From the NCBI GenBank assembly GCA_030323885.1, contig CM059196.1:35380481-35444480 (forward strand): DNA of 64,000 bases, read 5' to 3'. The DNA comes from Branchipolynoe longqiensis. Lineage: Eukaryota; Annelida; Polychaeta; Phyllodocida; Polynoidae. Every line of letters starts with the position of its first letter. The stretch's first letter is position 1. The notes beneath the pieces were generated by a model that searched no databases, had not been told where the DNA came from, and saw only the letters and a list, made by a program, of their open reading frames with translations. The position numbers and the translations under genes were made by a program. Shown here piece after piece: positions 49,516-59,483 of the stretch.

Positions 49516-49955
49516 CCGCCCCGTCCCCTCCCCTCCAGTCCCCCCCCCCCCTCCAGTCCCCTCCCCTCCAGTCCCTTCCCCTCCCCTCCCCCCGTCCCCT
49601 CCCCTCTCCCCCCCTCCCCTCCCCTCCCCCCCCTCCCCCCTCCCCTCCCTCTCCTCTCCCCCCTCCCCTCCCTCCTCCCCTCCCGCCCCTCCCCTCTCCT
49701 CTCCTCTCCTCTCCTCTCCTCTCCTCTCCTCTCCTCTCCTCTCCTCTCTCTCCTCTCCTCTCCTCTCCTCTCCTCTCCTCTCCTCTCCTCTCCTCTCCTC
49801 TTCCTCTCCTCTCCTCTCCTCTCCTCTCCTCTCCTCTCCTCTCCTCTCCTCTCCTCTCCTCTCCTCTCCTCTCCTCTCCTCCCCTCCCTTCCCCTCCCCT
49901 CCTCCCCTCCCCTCCCCTCCCCTCCCATCCCCTCCCTCCCCCCCTCCCCCTCCTC
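49516..49955. repeat. (CTCCT)n pentamer in a polypyrimidine tract
   Basis: C-rich flanks enclose about 38 near-perfect CTCCT units (49690-49880), with two small slips (CTCTCTC near 49746, TTCC near 49800). Arg/Gly/Glu minus frames and Pro/Leu/Ser plus frames are repeat translation. Confidence 0.97.
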
Positions 49956-50269
49956 CTTTATCCTTCCACCTGTGCCCTTGTTGGACATAACATTTCAAAC
50001 CCCACTCCATCCCTATACCTGTAATCACCACACTCCCTTTCACTGACCTATATATAGGTACAGTGAGTGTAAGGAGGGGGGGGGGGGCAGTGGTGCTTGC
50101 ACAGATGTGTGGCGCCCCCCAACGGATCTGAGTGTGAGTAGGATGGAAGTGTGTAGGTTAAGCAGTCTCCTCCAGTCGATGACTGGGGGGGGGGGGGGTC
50201 GGGTTAGATAGGGCTGGGGAGCAGATGGAAGCTTCCGGCCTTATTATACTCATATAATGGCTTATACAG
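49956..50269. other. Unique sequence with two poly-G runs
   Basis: G runs at 50077-50087 and 50186-50198. TTATACTCATATAATGGCTT (50244) is one of four copies of a short recurring motif. Confidence 0.45.
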
Positions 50270-50385
50270 CATATATCCCTATACCGTGGCTGAAAGACAC
50301 CATAATGGCAGCCGAACGTCAGAGACTTCTCGGCTAATAACCAGCGAAATGCAGCGGGTATCCAGAGTGGAGGCTGTTTATGGTT
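50270..50385. repeat. Direct repeat left copy (116 bp)
   Basis: TATATCCCTATACCGTGGCT ... CATAATGGCAGCCGAACGTC ... GGCTAATAACCAGCGAAATG ... GGAGGCTGTTTATGGTTT matches 50748-50862 at roughly 85-90% by eye. The pair flanks a SINE-A. Confidence 0.85.
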
Positions 50386-50396
50386 TCACTGCAGTT

Positions 50397-50730
50397 GACC
50401 AGACGGGATGGTCGAATGAGTTGAGCATCCATCTCTGATTTTGTTAGATCGTGGGCATTCGAACCTTGATCTCAAGTCAAATCAATGACTTTATAATTGA
50501 TACTTGCCACATCCTAGCCAGGTACTCCGCATTATTAGGATAGGGCAAGGACTTTTTGGTTCAGTGTCAGGATAATGTGACTGAGTGGGATATCAGGTCC
50601 TGTTGCCAGTGGCTTGATTTCCCAGTGGAGCAGCACTGTCAAGTCACCATGAGTGTACACTGCCACAAGTCTGTACCCGTCCTTATATGACCATATATGT
50701 TGCCAGAACGTAAAACTCCAGCAACCAAGC
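50397..50730 (+). mobile_element. SINE-A, full length, type 2 head
   Basis: Head CCAGACGGGATGGTCGAATG, box B CATTCGAACC, linker, body, 3' unit with one stem mismatch (CGTCCTT / CAGAACG), tail AACTCCAGCAACCAAGC. No clear target-site duplication; it sits between the two arms of the 116-bp direct repeat. Confidence 0.85.
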
Positions 50731-50747
50731 ACTCACCTTCCCTGACC

Positions 50748-50862
50748 TATATATCCCTACACCATGGCTGAATGGCCATAATGGCAGCCGAAACGTCAGA
50801 GACTGCTCGGCTAATAACCAGCGAAATGTCACGTGTATCCAAAGTGGAGCCTGTTTAGGGTT
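50748..50862. repeat. Direct repeat right copy (115 bp)
   Basis: Second copy of the repeat at 50270-50385. Just upstream CACCTTCCCTGACCTATATA also recalls CTCCCTTTCACTGACCTATA at 50031, so the duplicated unit may begin earlier. Confidence 0.85.
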
Positions 50863-50882
50863 TGCGATTGTTATGATGAATG

Positions 50883-51067
50883 CTGAACTGATCACCTCCA
50901 CAGATCAACCACTCCCCTATATAGATTCATTTAGTTAGGTCCCAAACAATCGCCCATATAATAAATACCATTGTACTTATCAAAGAAATTCTCTATGCCG
51001 ACCAGCTCCCTAAATAGACCATTTAATTTAAGTCGATCCGATAGCGAGCTTTAGTGATGTTTTCCTG
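50883..51067 (+). mobile_element. MITE-1, diverged, left end lost
   Basis: CACCTCCACAGATCAACCAC, AATCGCCCATATAATAAATACC, right end GTGATGTTTTCCTGTA. It abuts the next copy without spacer. Confidence 0.65.
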
Positions 51068-51312
51068 TACAGGAAAACCTCTAAAAACTGACCACTTCCA
51101 CAGATCGACCACTCCCCTATATCAATCGCTTTATTTGGTTCCCAGCGATACCATTGTAACCATATTCTTACTCCCTAACCACTCCCCTATATCGATCGCT
51201 TTATTTGGGTCCCAACGATACCATTGTAACCATATTCTAGCTCCCTAATCCAACCACATCCCTAAATGGACCACTTAAAGACGGTCCCATGGTCGGTCGG
51301 TCGTTTTACTGT
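51066..51312 (+). mobile_element. MITE-1 with internal duplication
   Basis: Left end GTACAGGAAAACCTCTAAAA and right end GTCGTTTTACTGTA. The segment CCACTCCCCTATATCGATCG to CATATTCT is duplicated (51110-51172 and 51177-51240). Full element otherwise. Confidence 0.7.
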
Positions 51313-51690
51313 ATATGCTGTAGCGGATGCGTAAGGGTGGAAGTGGAGGCGGGGCGGGAGAGGGCGTGGAGCGGGGGCGGGCGGGGGTGGGGGCGGAGTG
51401 GGGGCGAGGCGGGAGCGGGGTGGGGGCTGGTTGGAAGGAGAGAGCTTTGCGAGGTGTTGGTGGTGCAGCTTGAGAGAAAATATGAGTTCTTGTCATCTGG
51501 AGTAAAGCAGTGCCTTTAACAGACTGCCAGGAAGCGCTGTCAAAGTGTAGTAGCGCCTATTACCCATAATTTCACCAATTAATCATCGCCAGCTATTCGT
51601 TGTCAGCAACCTCTTAAATAACAATGGCAATTATGGCAACTCAATCAGCTCACCCTGTGTGGCGGAAGTCCTTCAAGCAGCATGAGGGGT
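51313..51690. other. Unique sequence, G-rich at left
   Basis: GGGGGCGGGCGGGGGTGGGG patch (51340-51430), then mixed sequence. No gene recognised. Confidence 0.45.
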
Positions 51691-51982
51691 GGTAGTAGTA
51701 GTAATAGCAGCAGTAGCAGCAGCAACAGCAGTAGCAGCATTAGTCGTAGAAGCAGCAGCAGTAGCAGCATTAGAAGTAGTAGTTGCAGCAGTAGTAGCAG
51801 CAGCAGTAGCAGGAGTAGCAGCATTAGAAGTAGTAGTTGCAGCAGTACTAGCAGCAGCAGTAACAGCAGCAGTAGCAGCATTAGTCGTAGCAGCAGCAGT
51901 AGTAGCAGCAGTAGTAGTAGCAGTAGTAGCAGCATTAGTAGTAGTAGTGCTAGCAGTAGTAGCTACTACTGCTGCAACTACT
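51690..51982. repeat. AGC/AGT triplet array
   Basis: About 95 AGC, AGT or close triplets with a loose higher-order pattern (AGCATTAGAAGTAGTAGTTG twice, 51756 and 51816). AGCAGTAGTAGCTACTACTG is part of a perfect 22-bp palindrome at 51952-51973 that ends the array. Poly-Ser, poly-Val/Ala and poly-Leu frames are repeat translation. Confidence 0.95.
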
Positions 51983-51997
51983 AAAATAGTAGTAGTA

Positions 51998-52250
51998 GCT
52001 TGCCACCATTTTATACCAAAGAACACACCCTCAATGCGACTCCCTGCGACCAAAGCAATAGTGGCCAACTTCTGGGCGACCATTTTGGTCGCAAGTAGGT
52101 TTTTAATGCAATAACTGCAATCTCCTTGCGACCATTTTGGTCCCAAGGAGGTTGCCGACCACTCAAGACCACATTGCGACCACCCGTTCTTTTGTGGTCG
52201 CAAAGTGGTTGCAAGCATTATAGTGTGACTGGTGCTTTAGTGATTGCTGG
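51998..52250. mobile_element. Interspersed repeat rich in GCGACCATTTTGGTC
   Basis: GCGACCATTTTGGTCGCAAG (52077) and GCGACCATTTTGGTCCCAAG (52127) are two internal units, each itself palindromic (GACCATTTTGGTC). The right end TTTTGTGGTCGCAAAGTGGT matches 39010. Probably an incomplete DNA element; no left end found. Confidence 0.45.
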
Positions 52251-52259
52251 TCGGGGAAC

Positions 52260-52372
52260 AGTGAGTGAGTGAGTGATTGGGGTTTACGCCCTAGCAACAT
52301 TTAAGGAGTGGGAATCATGTAACTTTATTCCCATGCCAGGCAGGGGCCTCGGCTCACTTATTTGCCAAGCCC
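52260..52372 (-). mobile_element. Possible other SINE or diverged SINE-A tail
   Basis: GTGAGTGAGTGAGTGATTGG, then GGTTTACGCCCTAGCAACAT, then TTAAGG resembles the complement of the SINE-A 3' unit, but downstream bases do not match its body. The GTGAGTGAG plus TTTACG layout is one I associate with molluscan SINEs. Confidence 0.4.
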
Positions 52373-52523
52373 TAATTAATGCAGCTGGTAGTTACCGATA
52401 ACAATGTCAGAGAAGAAAGTGAAGTTATGCCATACATATTTACCAATATAAAGTTGGTGTTCTTTGTTTTTGCTGTCCATTGCCGAACAGAGAGATGTTT
52501 GGCAGGGGCCACTTACATCGTTA

Positions 52524-52926
52524 AGCTAAGATTCCTTATATGCGGTATGCGGCATGCGAATGCGAATGCGGCAACAAATCGAAAAGCATGTAAATGAATA
52601 GTGGTGCTTCCATACGTCCATATGCGAATACGAACGGGAATGCGAATGCGGCAAGTGGATCGACCCCTGGACCGATCGGTGCAAATGCAAATACTGCTGC
52701 GTTTGGCATAGAAAACAATAGTACCTTTGATCTTCCTTCACAAATTTGGAGGAAAACCCCCCAAAAACATTCATGGGTAACTTTTTTGGTGTTTTTTTTT
52801 GTTTAACCATATCCCAGCACAAAAAGTAAACATTGGCTATTGGGGGTTGGCATATATCTATTCCGCATATACCACATTCGCATTCGCATGCCACATGCCG
52901 CATACCGCGTATAAGGAATCTTAGCT
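52524..52926. mobile_element. MITE-2, Harbinger-like, copy 2
   Basis: Ends AGCTAAGATTCCTTATATGC and its inverse, arms about 44 bp with a 7-bp indel. TTA at 52521-52523 and 52927-52929 is the target-site duplication. Shared interior with copy 1: GTGCTTCCATACGTCCATAT-like, TTCACAAATTTGGAGGAAAA, GGGGGTTGGCATATATCTA. About 70 bp longer than copy 1 owing to an insert rich in T (52775-52835). Confidence 0.7.
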
Positions 52927-52975
52927 TTAGGATTTATTCCTGGGTTTCCTTAAGATAACTATACTATATATACAG

Positions 52976-53150
52976 TAAAACCTCTCTAAATCGACCGTCC
53001 TTGGGACCTACCTTAAGTGGTCCATTTTGGGAGGTGGTCGGTTTAGGGAGTTAGAATATGGTTGCAATGGTATTGTTGGGAGCCAAATAAAGCGATCGAT
53101 ATAGGGGAGTTGTCGATCTGTGGAGGTGGTCGGTTAGGGAGGTTAGGTTA
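52976..53150 (-). mobile_element. MITE-1, one end lost
   Basis: Left end TACAGTAAAACCTCTCTAAA intact; internal AAATAAAGCGATCGATATAG and GTCGATCTGTGGAGGTGGTC are the complements of the plus-strand copies. The far inverted end has become GGTTAGGTTAGGGAGG. Confidence 0.7.
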
Positions 53151-53498
53151 GGGAGGAATTAATGTTTCTTTCAGACACAACATTATCTTACATGTATGTC
53201 ATCGCAGGCGCTATGCTGTGATATATCTCTGTACATATAAATCATATAAATATATACATATATACTCACATAAATCACCACAGCTGCGGACGGCCTCCGG
53301 TCCATTAGCAAATTAATTAGCAAGGTGCGGATTAAAAATGTTGTCTACTCCATCTTCCTGCCACCGAAAGAGGCCTCAGCTTGAGAACACATGGCTCACA
53401 CTAATCGGACCAGGCAATGCAGGCACGGTGGCCTCTCCTGAAAAGGGCCCCGCATTCTAGTCACAGAATACGGTCCACTATTTGAGTTAGCAACAAGT
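53151..53498. other. Unique sequence
   Basis: Mixed sequence; no gene recognised. Confidence 0.45.
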
Positions 53499-53738
53499 GG
53501 TGTTCTCTGTCTCGGAGTGGTTAGAATGACTGACTTTTTTTCTAGGTCAGACTCTTAATCTGAAGGTTGGTGGTTCGATTCCCCATGCCCCCAGCTCTGC
53601 CAATTTTGATTTCCACTGCTGTGTATAAATTACAGCGTCATCAACGACCATTTGCTCTCATGTCATGTCTATGTGGAGTCGGAGGTTAAAAATCCCCTTG
53701 TTCGGTAAAAGTGTAGGCTCAGGCTTTCTATCGACAAA
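53499..53738 (+). mobile_element. SINE-B, 3'-truncated by SINE-A
   Basis: Head GGTGTTCTCTGTCTCGGAGT, box B GGTTCGATTCC and body to TTTCTATCGACAAA. The final 55 bp are missing and SINE-A begins at once, so SINE-A probably entered this copy and the remainder was lost. Confidence 0.8.
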
Positions 53739-54078
53739 TCGGCCGAATGAGTTGAGCGTCCGTCTTCCGTTTTTGGTCGATCGTGGGATTCGAACCCACG
53801 GGTTCGAATCCTGGTCGAGTCAAACCAATGACTTAAGAATTGATACTTGTTGCTTGCGAGCCGGACGCACGGCATTAATGGGATGAGGCAAGGACTGGTC
53901 CAGTCAGTGTCGGGATAATGTTACTGAGTGGAATAGCAGGTCATAGTACTGGCGGCCTGTTCTCCTAGTGGGGCAACACTATTAAGTCATCATGGCTGTG
54001 CACTGTCACAAGTCAGTGCCCCTCCTGATATGACCTTCAGATGTTGCAAGGACGTAAATCTCCAACAACCAACCAACA
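53739..54078 (+). mobile_element. SINE-A, full length, type 2 head
   Basis: Head CGGCCGAATGAGTTGAGCGT, box B GGTTCGAATCC, preceded by a second TTCGAACCC. Linker, body, 3' unit with CCTCCTG / AAGGACG, tail AATCTCCAACAACCAACC. The two box B-like strings are typical of type 2 heads. Confidence 0.85.
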
Positions 54079-54299
54079 TTATATACATAATTAGATAGGA
54101 ATATATAGGAATATATCCTATGTAATCTATTATATGAATATAAGTAAGTAAGGTACCCACATAGTTTATTATAAGGCTTTTTAGACTACTGGTCCCTGTT
54201 GTGTTTTATTCTATCAAATATTATTCAATTCATGTGCTTGTTCTGTTCTGATTGGTTTGACTACTACTAGTACAAGCACCACCTGCAGGATTTCTGTTG

Positions 54300-54332
<33 letters not shown>

Positions 54333-54745
54333 AGACAAATCCTGCAGTGCGACTGACACTGGTCAACATTCGGTGGAGGCGAGGCAGGCCAAAGGTGGCG
54401 CCACTGGTACAGTGTTGGGTCTTATGGAGAATAATAATGTTATAATAATTCTCTTCTGTTTCTTTATACTCACATAATACGCGATGCATCACATATGCGT
54501 GAGGCAGAGCCAGGACAGCTGAATAGACCAGGTGGCAGCACCAGGCGAGGCAGAAGGCCTGACCAGTCGCTTGAGTAGTTGAGTGTCATTACTTGTGTAG
54601 TGTCACTCAGAAAACAACTAGAGACACAGTTTATCAGTAATCAGTTTACAGATAGTTATACTCGTATAATTGCTTATACAGCACATATAGATATGTCTTA
54701 TAAGTTATATATGATCCATAGATTAGATAATATATATTATATATA
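54079..54745. other. AT-rich sequence with (TA)n
   Basis: (TA)n at 54305-54332. Two copies of the short TTATACTCGTATAAT motif (54464, 54656). AGACCAGGTGGCAGCACC (54525-54542) is a weak CTCF-like match. No gene recognised. Confidence 0.45.
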
Positions 54746-54772
54746 TATATATATATGTAAGGGGGGGGGGGC
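54746..54772. repeat. TA run then poly-G
   Basis: TATATATATATATATG followed by AAGGGGGGGGGGG. Confidence 0.85.
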
Positions 54773-55542
54773 CCTGTATCCCACAGACCATATCGACACA
54801 CATATCGACACAGATTTAACTCAGACATTGCCAAAAACGCTGATACAGCAGAAATATCTTTGCTGGGGGTGATGGCCGTGCAATCCCAGGCCAGTACGGG
54901 CGACTATGCCGAAGCGCCATCTATAGGCCACCGTGGGTTATCACTAACACTGTCGGTAAGTGGTGTTTCCGGCAACCAACTATGTTGCCCGCCCACGCCC
55001 CTCCCTGCCGCCATTCCCCGTCTATTGGGCCCCGTGTACTAAATAATGATCGAGTAGTGTTAGATAAGGGTGCCGTGTGATTAAAAGACGATGTGCGCCT
55101 GCGCATATATATGTGAAATTGAATAGATTAATGTTCTGTTTTAGGTCAATTATTTCATAGGGGTAAATGGCAGCCATATAATTATAATTATATAAGGGGT
55201 TACTTGTATACATATGTTATATAAAATATATAAATACATCCACGTGTAATAATATGCACTATATGATAGGCAAATCTATATAATATAATAGGAAACGGTA
55301 GACCTTTTGAAAACATATTATAATTATATTATTATTAACAATGTAGATTTTAATATGATAATGTGTAAACAAAATAAAAATTTAAAACCCCAATATATTA
55401 AGTATATACAATATAGAATAAAATGAGAATGTAGGTTATATGATAATATGAAAATATAGATGAAATGAAAATATGAAATGTAGGTTTGCGTTTGGCGATA
55501 AGGCAATATGAAATTAAGTTTATATATATGGATATATATATA
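54773..55542. other. AT-rich sequence
   Basis: GCGCCATCTATAGG (54914-54927) is a minus-strand CTCF-like site, 12 of 14. The rest is very AT-rich (55190-55540), with no gene recognised. Confidence 0.45.
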
Positions 55543-55598
55543 TTTGTTTGTTTGGGTGTTAAGTCCTAGCAACATCCAGGGTCATACTAGGAAGGGTA
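55543..55598 (-). mobile_element. SINE-A 3' unit only
   Basis: TTTGTTTGTTTGGGTGTTAA, then GTCCTAGCAACATCCAGGGTC on plus is the complement of a 3' unit. The outer stem arm is changed (AGGAAGG). TA-rich on both sides, so a target-site duplication cannot be judged. Confidence 0.62.
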
Positions 55599-55769
55599 TG
55601 TATGTGTATATATGTGTGTATATATATATATACGTCAGAACGTGTGTGTCTTTAGTTCGACATGTATTTTATTGAATATACCGTGATTGCCCGTTAGTAA
55701 ACCAGAGCCACCTGCTAGGGAAGGGTGTGAATCACCGGGTCCTCGTGTTGGGTTAGTCCTGCTGCAGTA
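55599..55769. other. Mixed sequence
   Basis: A GTATATATGTGTA microsatellite, then ordinary sequence. Minus-strand CTAGCAGGTGGCTC (55705-55718) is a 12-of-14 CTCF-like match. Confidence 0.4.
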
Positions 55770-57065
55770 ATCTCCTCCACCTCCACCTCCACCTCAAACA
55801 CACCCTACATCCACCCCGCACCCTCACCTCCACCCCAGGCCACCTCCCCCTTACCCCCACCCCAACCTCCACCCATACCCCCACCTCTACACCACGCCCT
55901 CTACCCTACCTGTACCCCACCCCTACCCCACCTTCATCCCAAACGCCACCTCTACACCATCCCTACCCCACCTCTGCCGCACCCCTACCCCACCTCCACT
56001 CAACTCCAGCTCTACATCCCCAACCTCTACAGCACCCCTACCCCACCCCTACCCCACCTCCACAGCACCCCTACTCCACCTCCACTCAACTACACCTCCA
56101 CTCCACCCCTATCCCACCTCTAAATACACCCCTACCCCACCTCTACCCGACCCCATACCCCACCTCCAATTCCACTTCTACACCTCCACCTCTACACCAC
56201 CCCTACCGCATCTCTACCCCACTCCTAACCCACCTCCATCCCCGAACCCACCTCTAAACCACCTCTACCCCACCCGTACCCCACCTCCATCCTGGATCCC
56301 ACCTCTACACCCCCACCTCTACACCACCTCTACCCCACTCCTAACCCACCTCCATCCCCGACCCCACGTCTACACCACCTCTACCCCACCCGTACCCCAC
56401 CTCTATCCCGGACCCCACCTCTACACCCCCACCTCTACACTACCTCTACCCCACACCTACCCCACCTCTGTCCTGGACCCCACCTCTACACCCGCACCTC
56501 TACACCACCTGTACCCCACACCTACCCCACCTCCATCCCAGACCCCACCTCTACACCCGCACCTCTACACCACCTCTACCCTACCCCACTTCCATCCCGG
56601 ACCCCACCTCTACACCACCTGTACCCCACCTCCATCCCCGACTCCACCTCTCCACCCCCACCCCTACCCCACCGCTAACCCACCCCTACCCCACCCTACT
56701 CCACCTCTACCCCACCCCTACCCCACCACCATCCCGGACCCCACCTCCATCCCGGACCCCACCTGTACACCCCCACCTCTACACCACCCCTACCATACCT
56801 CCACTCAACTCCACCTCCACTCCACCCCTAGGCCCACCTCTACATACACCCTACCTCCACCCCACTCCCACCTCCACCCCACCCAAACATCCACACCCAC
56901 CACTCCTTCACCCCTCCACCACCCACCATCCCCACCACCCCACCCCCCACCACCATCAGCAGCTCCACCCTACCCTACCCCACCTCAACCACCCACCACC
57001 ACCACCGCCTCCACCCCCCGCCTCTATCCCACTCCCACTCTCATATGTAACCCCCCACCTCCCCC
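55770..57065. repeat. CCCCACCTCTACACC-type minisatellite, 1.3 kb
   Basis: Irregular units of CCACCTCTACACC, CCCTACCCCACCTCC and CCATCCCGGACCCC; the last gives a 60-70-bp higher-order unit between 56220 and 56640. No long frame results. C run at 57060-57071 ends the tract. Confidence 0.94.
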
Positions 57066-57148
57066 CCCCCCCCACACACACTTCCCAATGTTCTCTCTCC
57101 GATGCGCCGCCGGCACCGCTCAAGCCACCACCCCGACTCCACCCCTCC

Positions 57149-57175
57149 CGTCTCCACACACACACACACACACAC
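57149..57175. repeat. (CA)n microsatellite
   Basis: About a dozen CA units. Confidence 0.95.
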
Positions 57176-57465
57176 ATGACCGTTTAAAGCGCGTGAATAA
57201 AATATCACAGGTGGTGAAAGGAGGCGGGGATCCGGACGCCGGTGTTATTTACGAAACGACCGGAAGTGCCCTTCAAGTAGCCCACAGGGACGCCACCCCG
57301 CCCCCTCCCACTCCACCTACCACCCATCCCTCCCCCATGTAGCGATCACCACCCACCCACCCACTCCAGCCTTCCCATCTCTTCTCAGCACCGGGCCACT
57401 CAACCTGCCCGTCTGAAGGCTACAGTAATGTATGGTTGGTGTCACTCCTGTTTTACCGCAGGGTG
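57176..57465. other. Unique sequence with ETS-like site
   Basis: ACCGGAAGTG (57259-57268) is an exact ETS motif. C-rich beyond 57290. No gene recognised. Confidence 0.4.
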
Positions 57466-57525
57466 ATTAGGTCCTGTTTGGTTAGGTCCTGTTTTGTTAG
57501 GTCCTGTTTTGTTAGGTCCTGTTGC
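57466..57525. repeat. 16-bp tandem repeat, four units
   Basis: GATTAGGTCCTGTTTG, then GTTAGGTCCTGTTTT twice, then GTTAGGTCCTGTTGC. Confidence 0.92.
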
Positions 57526-57686
57526 GTTCTTCTATTTTATTTAGCAGTCTGACCTGATGTATATCTTTGATCAGCTAAAAGCCGATTGTACAGCACCATC
57601 AGATCAGTATTTTTTTTAAAATAATTATTTTATCCAATCAATATACATATCTATTTTTTTAATTCTATAATTTATTCAGTTAGTCG
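57526..57686. other. AT-rich spacer
   Basis: No element recognised. Confidence 0.4.
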
Positions 57687-58175
57687 CGGTGTGGCAGTTT
57701 CCACCGTCCGACAGTTTCCGCGGTACGCATACACTCAAATGCATTGTCAATGGGCGTGAGCAATCTTCATACAGAAAAAGTGAAATATCTCTAAAATCAC
57801 ACCACCTAGAAACAAATCGCTTGGTACACATATAGAAAACATCTTTGCCAAAAAGATTATATTAAATTTATACGGTTAGGGTTCTTGATTTCTATTGATT
57901 TTGAATAAAACTAATGTTTTGCACTCCGCGTACCGTCAAACTCAAGGCATTGTCAATGGTCGTGAGCAATCTTCATACGGAAAATACAGAAAAAGTGAAA
58001 TATCTCTAAAACCACACCACCTAGAAACAAATTGCTTGGTACACATATAGAAAACATCTTTACCAAAAACATTATATTAAATTTATAAGGCTGCTCACAA
58101 TGCTGTTCGATTTTGATGCGTGCGCAGAAGCGATGCGTACCGCGGAAACAAGGGACGGCGGAAACTGCGACACCG
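57687..58175. mobile_element. MITE-5 element with doubled core, 489 bp
   Basis: Inverted ends of about 43 bp: CGGTGTGGCAGTTTCCACCG at left and the inverse of CGGTGTCGCAGTTTCCGCCG at right, continuing to TTTCCGCGGTACGCAT. Inside, the core GTGAGCAATCTTCATAC ... CTCCGCGTA occurs twice in tandem (57752-57935, 57961-58085). No transposase. The same core in the element at 9195 has quite different ends. Confidence 0.68.
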
Positions 58176-58428
58176 GCCCCATCCATATCCCCCTCCCCCC
58201 CAACTGATGCTCATACCAGATATGCAGAGAATCAGTTTGCTCCTCAACCAATGTGTTTTGGGTGGTGGGTGGTTTAGAGGGGGGGGGGGGTGTATGGGTG
58301 GTTCTGGTCTTGGTGAAGGGCTAGAGTGATAATCCTGAATATCGGTCTTCATCATTAGCTATCACAGCCAACTGACAACTGAGCATTCCTCTTGCAGCGA
58401 GCAATTAGTCTCCGTGAGGGATGAGCGT
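58176..58428. other. Unique spacer
   Basis: Mixed sequence with a G run at 58279-58289. Confidence 0.4.
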
Positions 58429-58441
58429 CTTCCCCTAATTA

Positions 58442-58961
58442 CACCCCGCGCGGTGGCCGAAGTGGTAGAGCGCGGGCCTCGCCTGCGGAAGGTCAGGAGT
58501 TTGGTTCCTGGTCGAGTAAAACCAATGACTTCTAAAATTGGTACTTGTCGCTTCCTAGCCTGGCAGTTGCATTAATAGGATAGGACAAGGACTGGTTAAC
58601 TCAGTGTCAGGATAATGTGACTGAGGGGGATATCGGGTCATGGTGTCGGTGGCCTGATTTCCCAGTGGGGCAGCACTATATAGTCACCATGAGTGGACAC
58701 TGTTACAAGTTGATACCCATACTGATATGACCTTAGACATTGCCAGGACATAAAACTCCATCAACCAACCAACCAACGACTGCGACTTCAATATTAAATG
58801 TTCCTGTAAGTGGCCAGTCGAGACTATTCCTAAGGCTGGCACCGCAGCACGAGCGTAGCATAATCACGGACGGCCAGGACATGGCCGGACAAGTCGGCAC
58901 CCGTCCTGATGTGACCTTAGATGTTTCCAGGACGTTAAACTCCCAACAACCAACCGACCAC
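58442..58961 (+). mobile_element. Compound SINE-A with transduced 3' flank, 13-bp TSD
   Basis: CTTCCCCTAATTA is exact at 58429-58441 and 58962-58974. Between them lie, in order: a complete type 1 SINE-A (58442-58778, ending CCATCAACCAACCAACCAAC), 111 bp of non-SINE sequence (58779-58889), and a second SINE-A end (58890-58961: CAAGTCGGCACCCGTCCTGA to CAACCAACCGACCA). A single duplication around the whole 520 bp suggests one insertion of a read-through transcript. Confidence 0.75.
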
Positions 58962-59010
58962 CTTCCCCTAATTAGACCGCGTTCTGACGGCGCGGCGTGA
59001 ATTAGACAGA

Positions 59011-59162
59011 GGTGGTTGGTTTAGGGAGTTTTGTTATCGTTACAATACAATGGTATTTATTGTTTGGGTGATCGTTTCGGAAATATAAAGCGACCAATAA
59101 AGTGATCGATATAGGGGAGTGGTCGATCTGTGGAGGTGGTCGCTTAGGGAGGCTTTACTGTA
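59011..59162 (-). mobile_element. MITE-1, one end lost
   Basis: GGTGGTTGGTTTAGGGAGTT, AAGTGATCGATATAGGGGAG, GTCGATCTGTGGAGGTGGTC, right end GGGAGGCTTTACTGTA. The left inverted end is missing. Confidence 0.7.
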
Positions 59163-59261
59163 CTAGTACTACTAATGTTATTATTACTTATGTCCCCGTG
59201 ACCTGTGTGTCCTTGTGGAGTGAACCAACACTGCGTGGACTGTAGTGAATTCACACTGATA

Positions 59262-59309
59262 TATCCTGATAAGACCTTAGATGTTGCCAGGACCTAAAAC
59301 TACCAACCA
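59262..59309 (+). mobile_element. SINE-A 3' unit only
   Basis: TATCCTGATAAGACCTTAGA and TGCCAGGACCTAAAACTACC. Short CACTGA strings on both sides are too weak to call a duplication. Confidence 0.6.
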
Positions 59310-59483
59310 CCTCACTGAAAAGGCTTGGGGCCGGCGTCCCTGTCGTAACCACATCCTCCAGTGCTTGCCTGTTGCCATGGCTGCAGGTCCAAACTGGCAC
59401 TGTTCCAGCTAGTTACATGATCCAGTGTGTTAAGCCTGCGTGATTAATGTCATGCTAATGGGGCACATCCTGTGTGCGCGTGT
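59310..59483. other. Unique spacer
   Basis: No element recognised. Confidence 0.4.

Noticed and set aside
51645..51982. Poly-Ser, poly-Ala or poly-Leu protein
   Set aside because: AGC/AGT triplet array; all three phases give single-residue runs.
53151..53160. Telomere-like TTAGGG units
   Set aside because: Only GGTTAGGG fragments from the decayed end of MITE-1; no tandem telomeric array in the window.
58442..58520. Functional tRNA gene
   Set aside because: Box A and box B are present, but no seven-base acceptor stem pairs and the same head is joined to the SINE linker and body in many copies.
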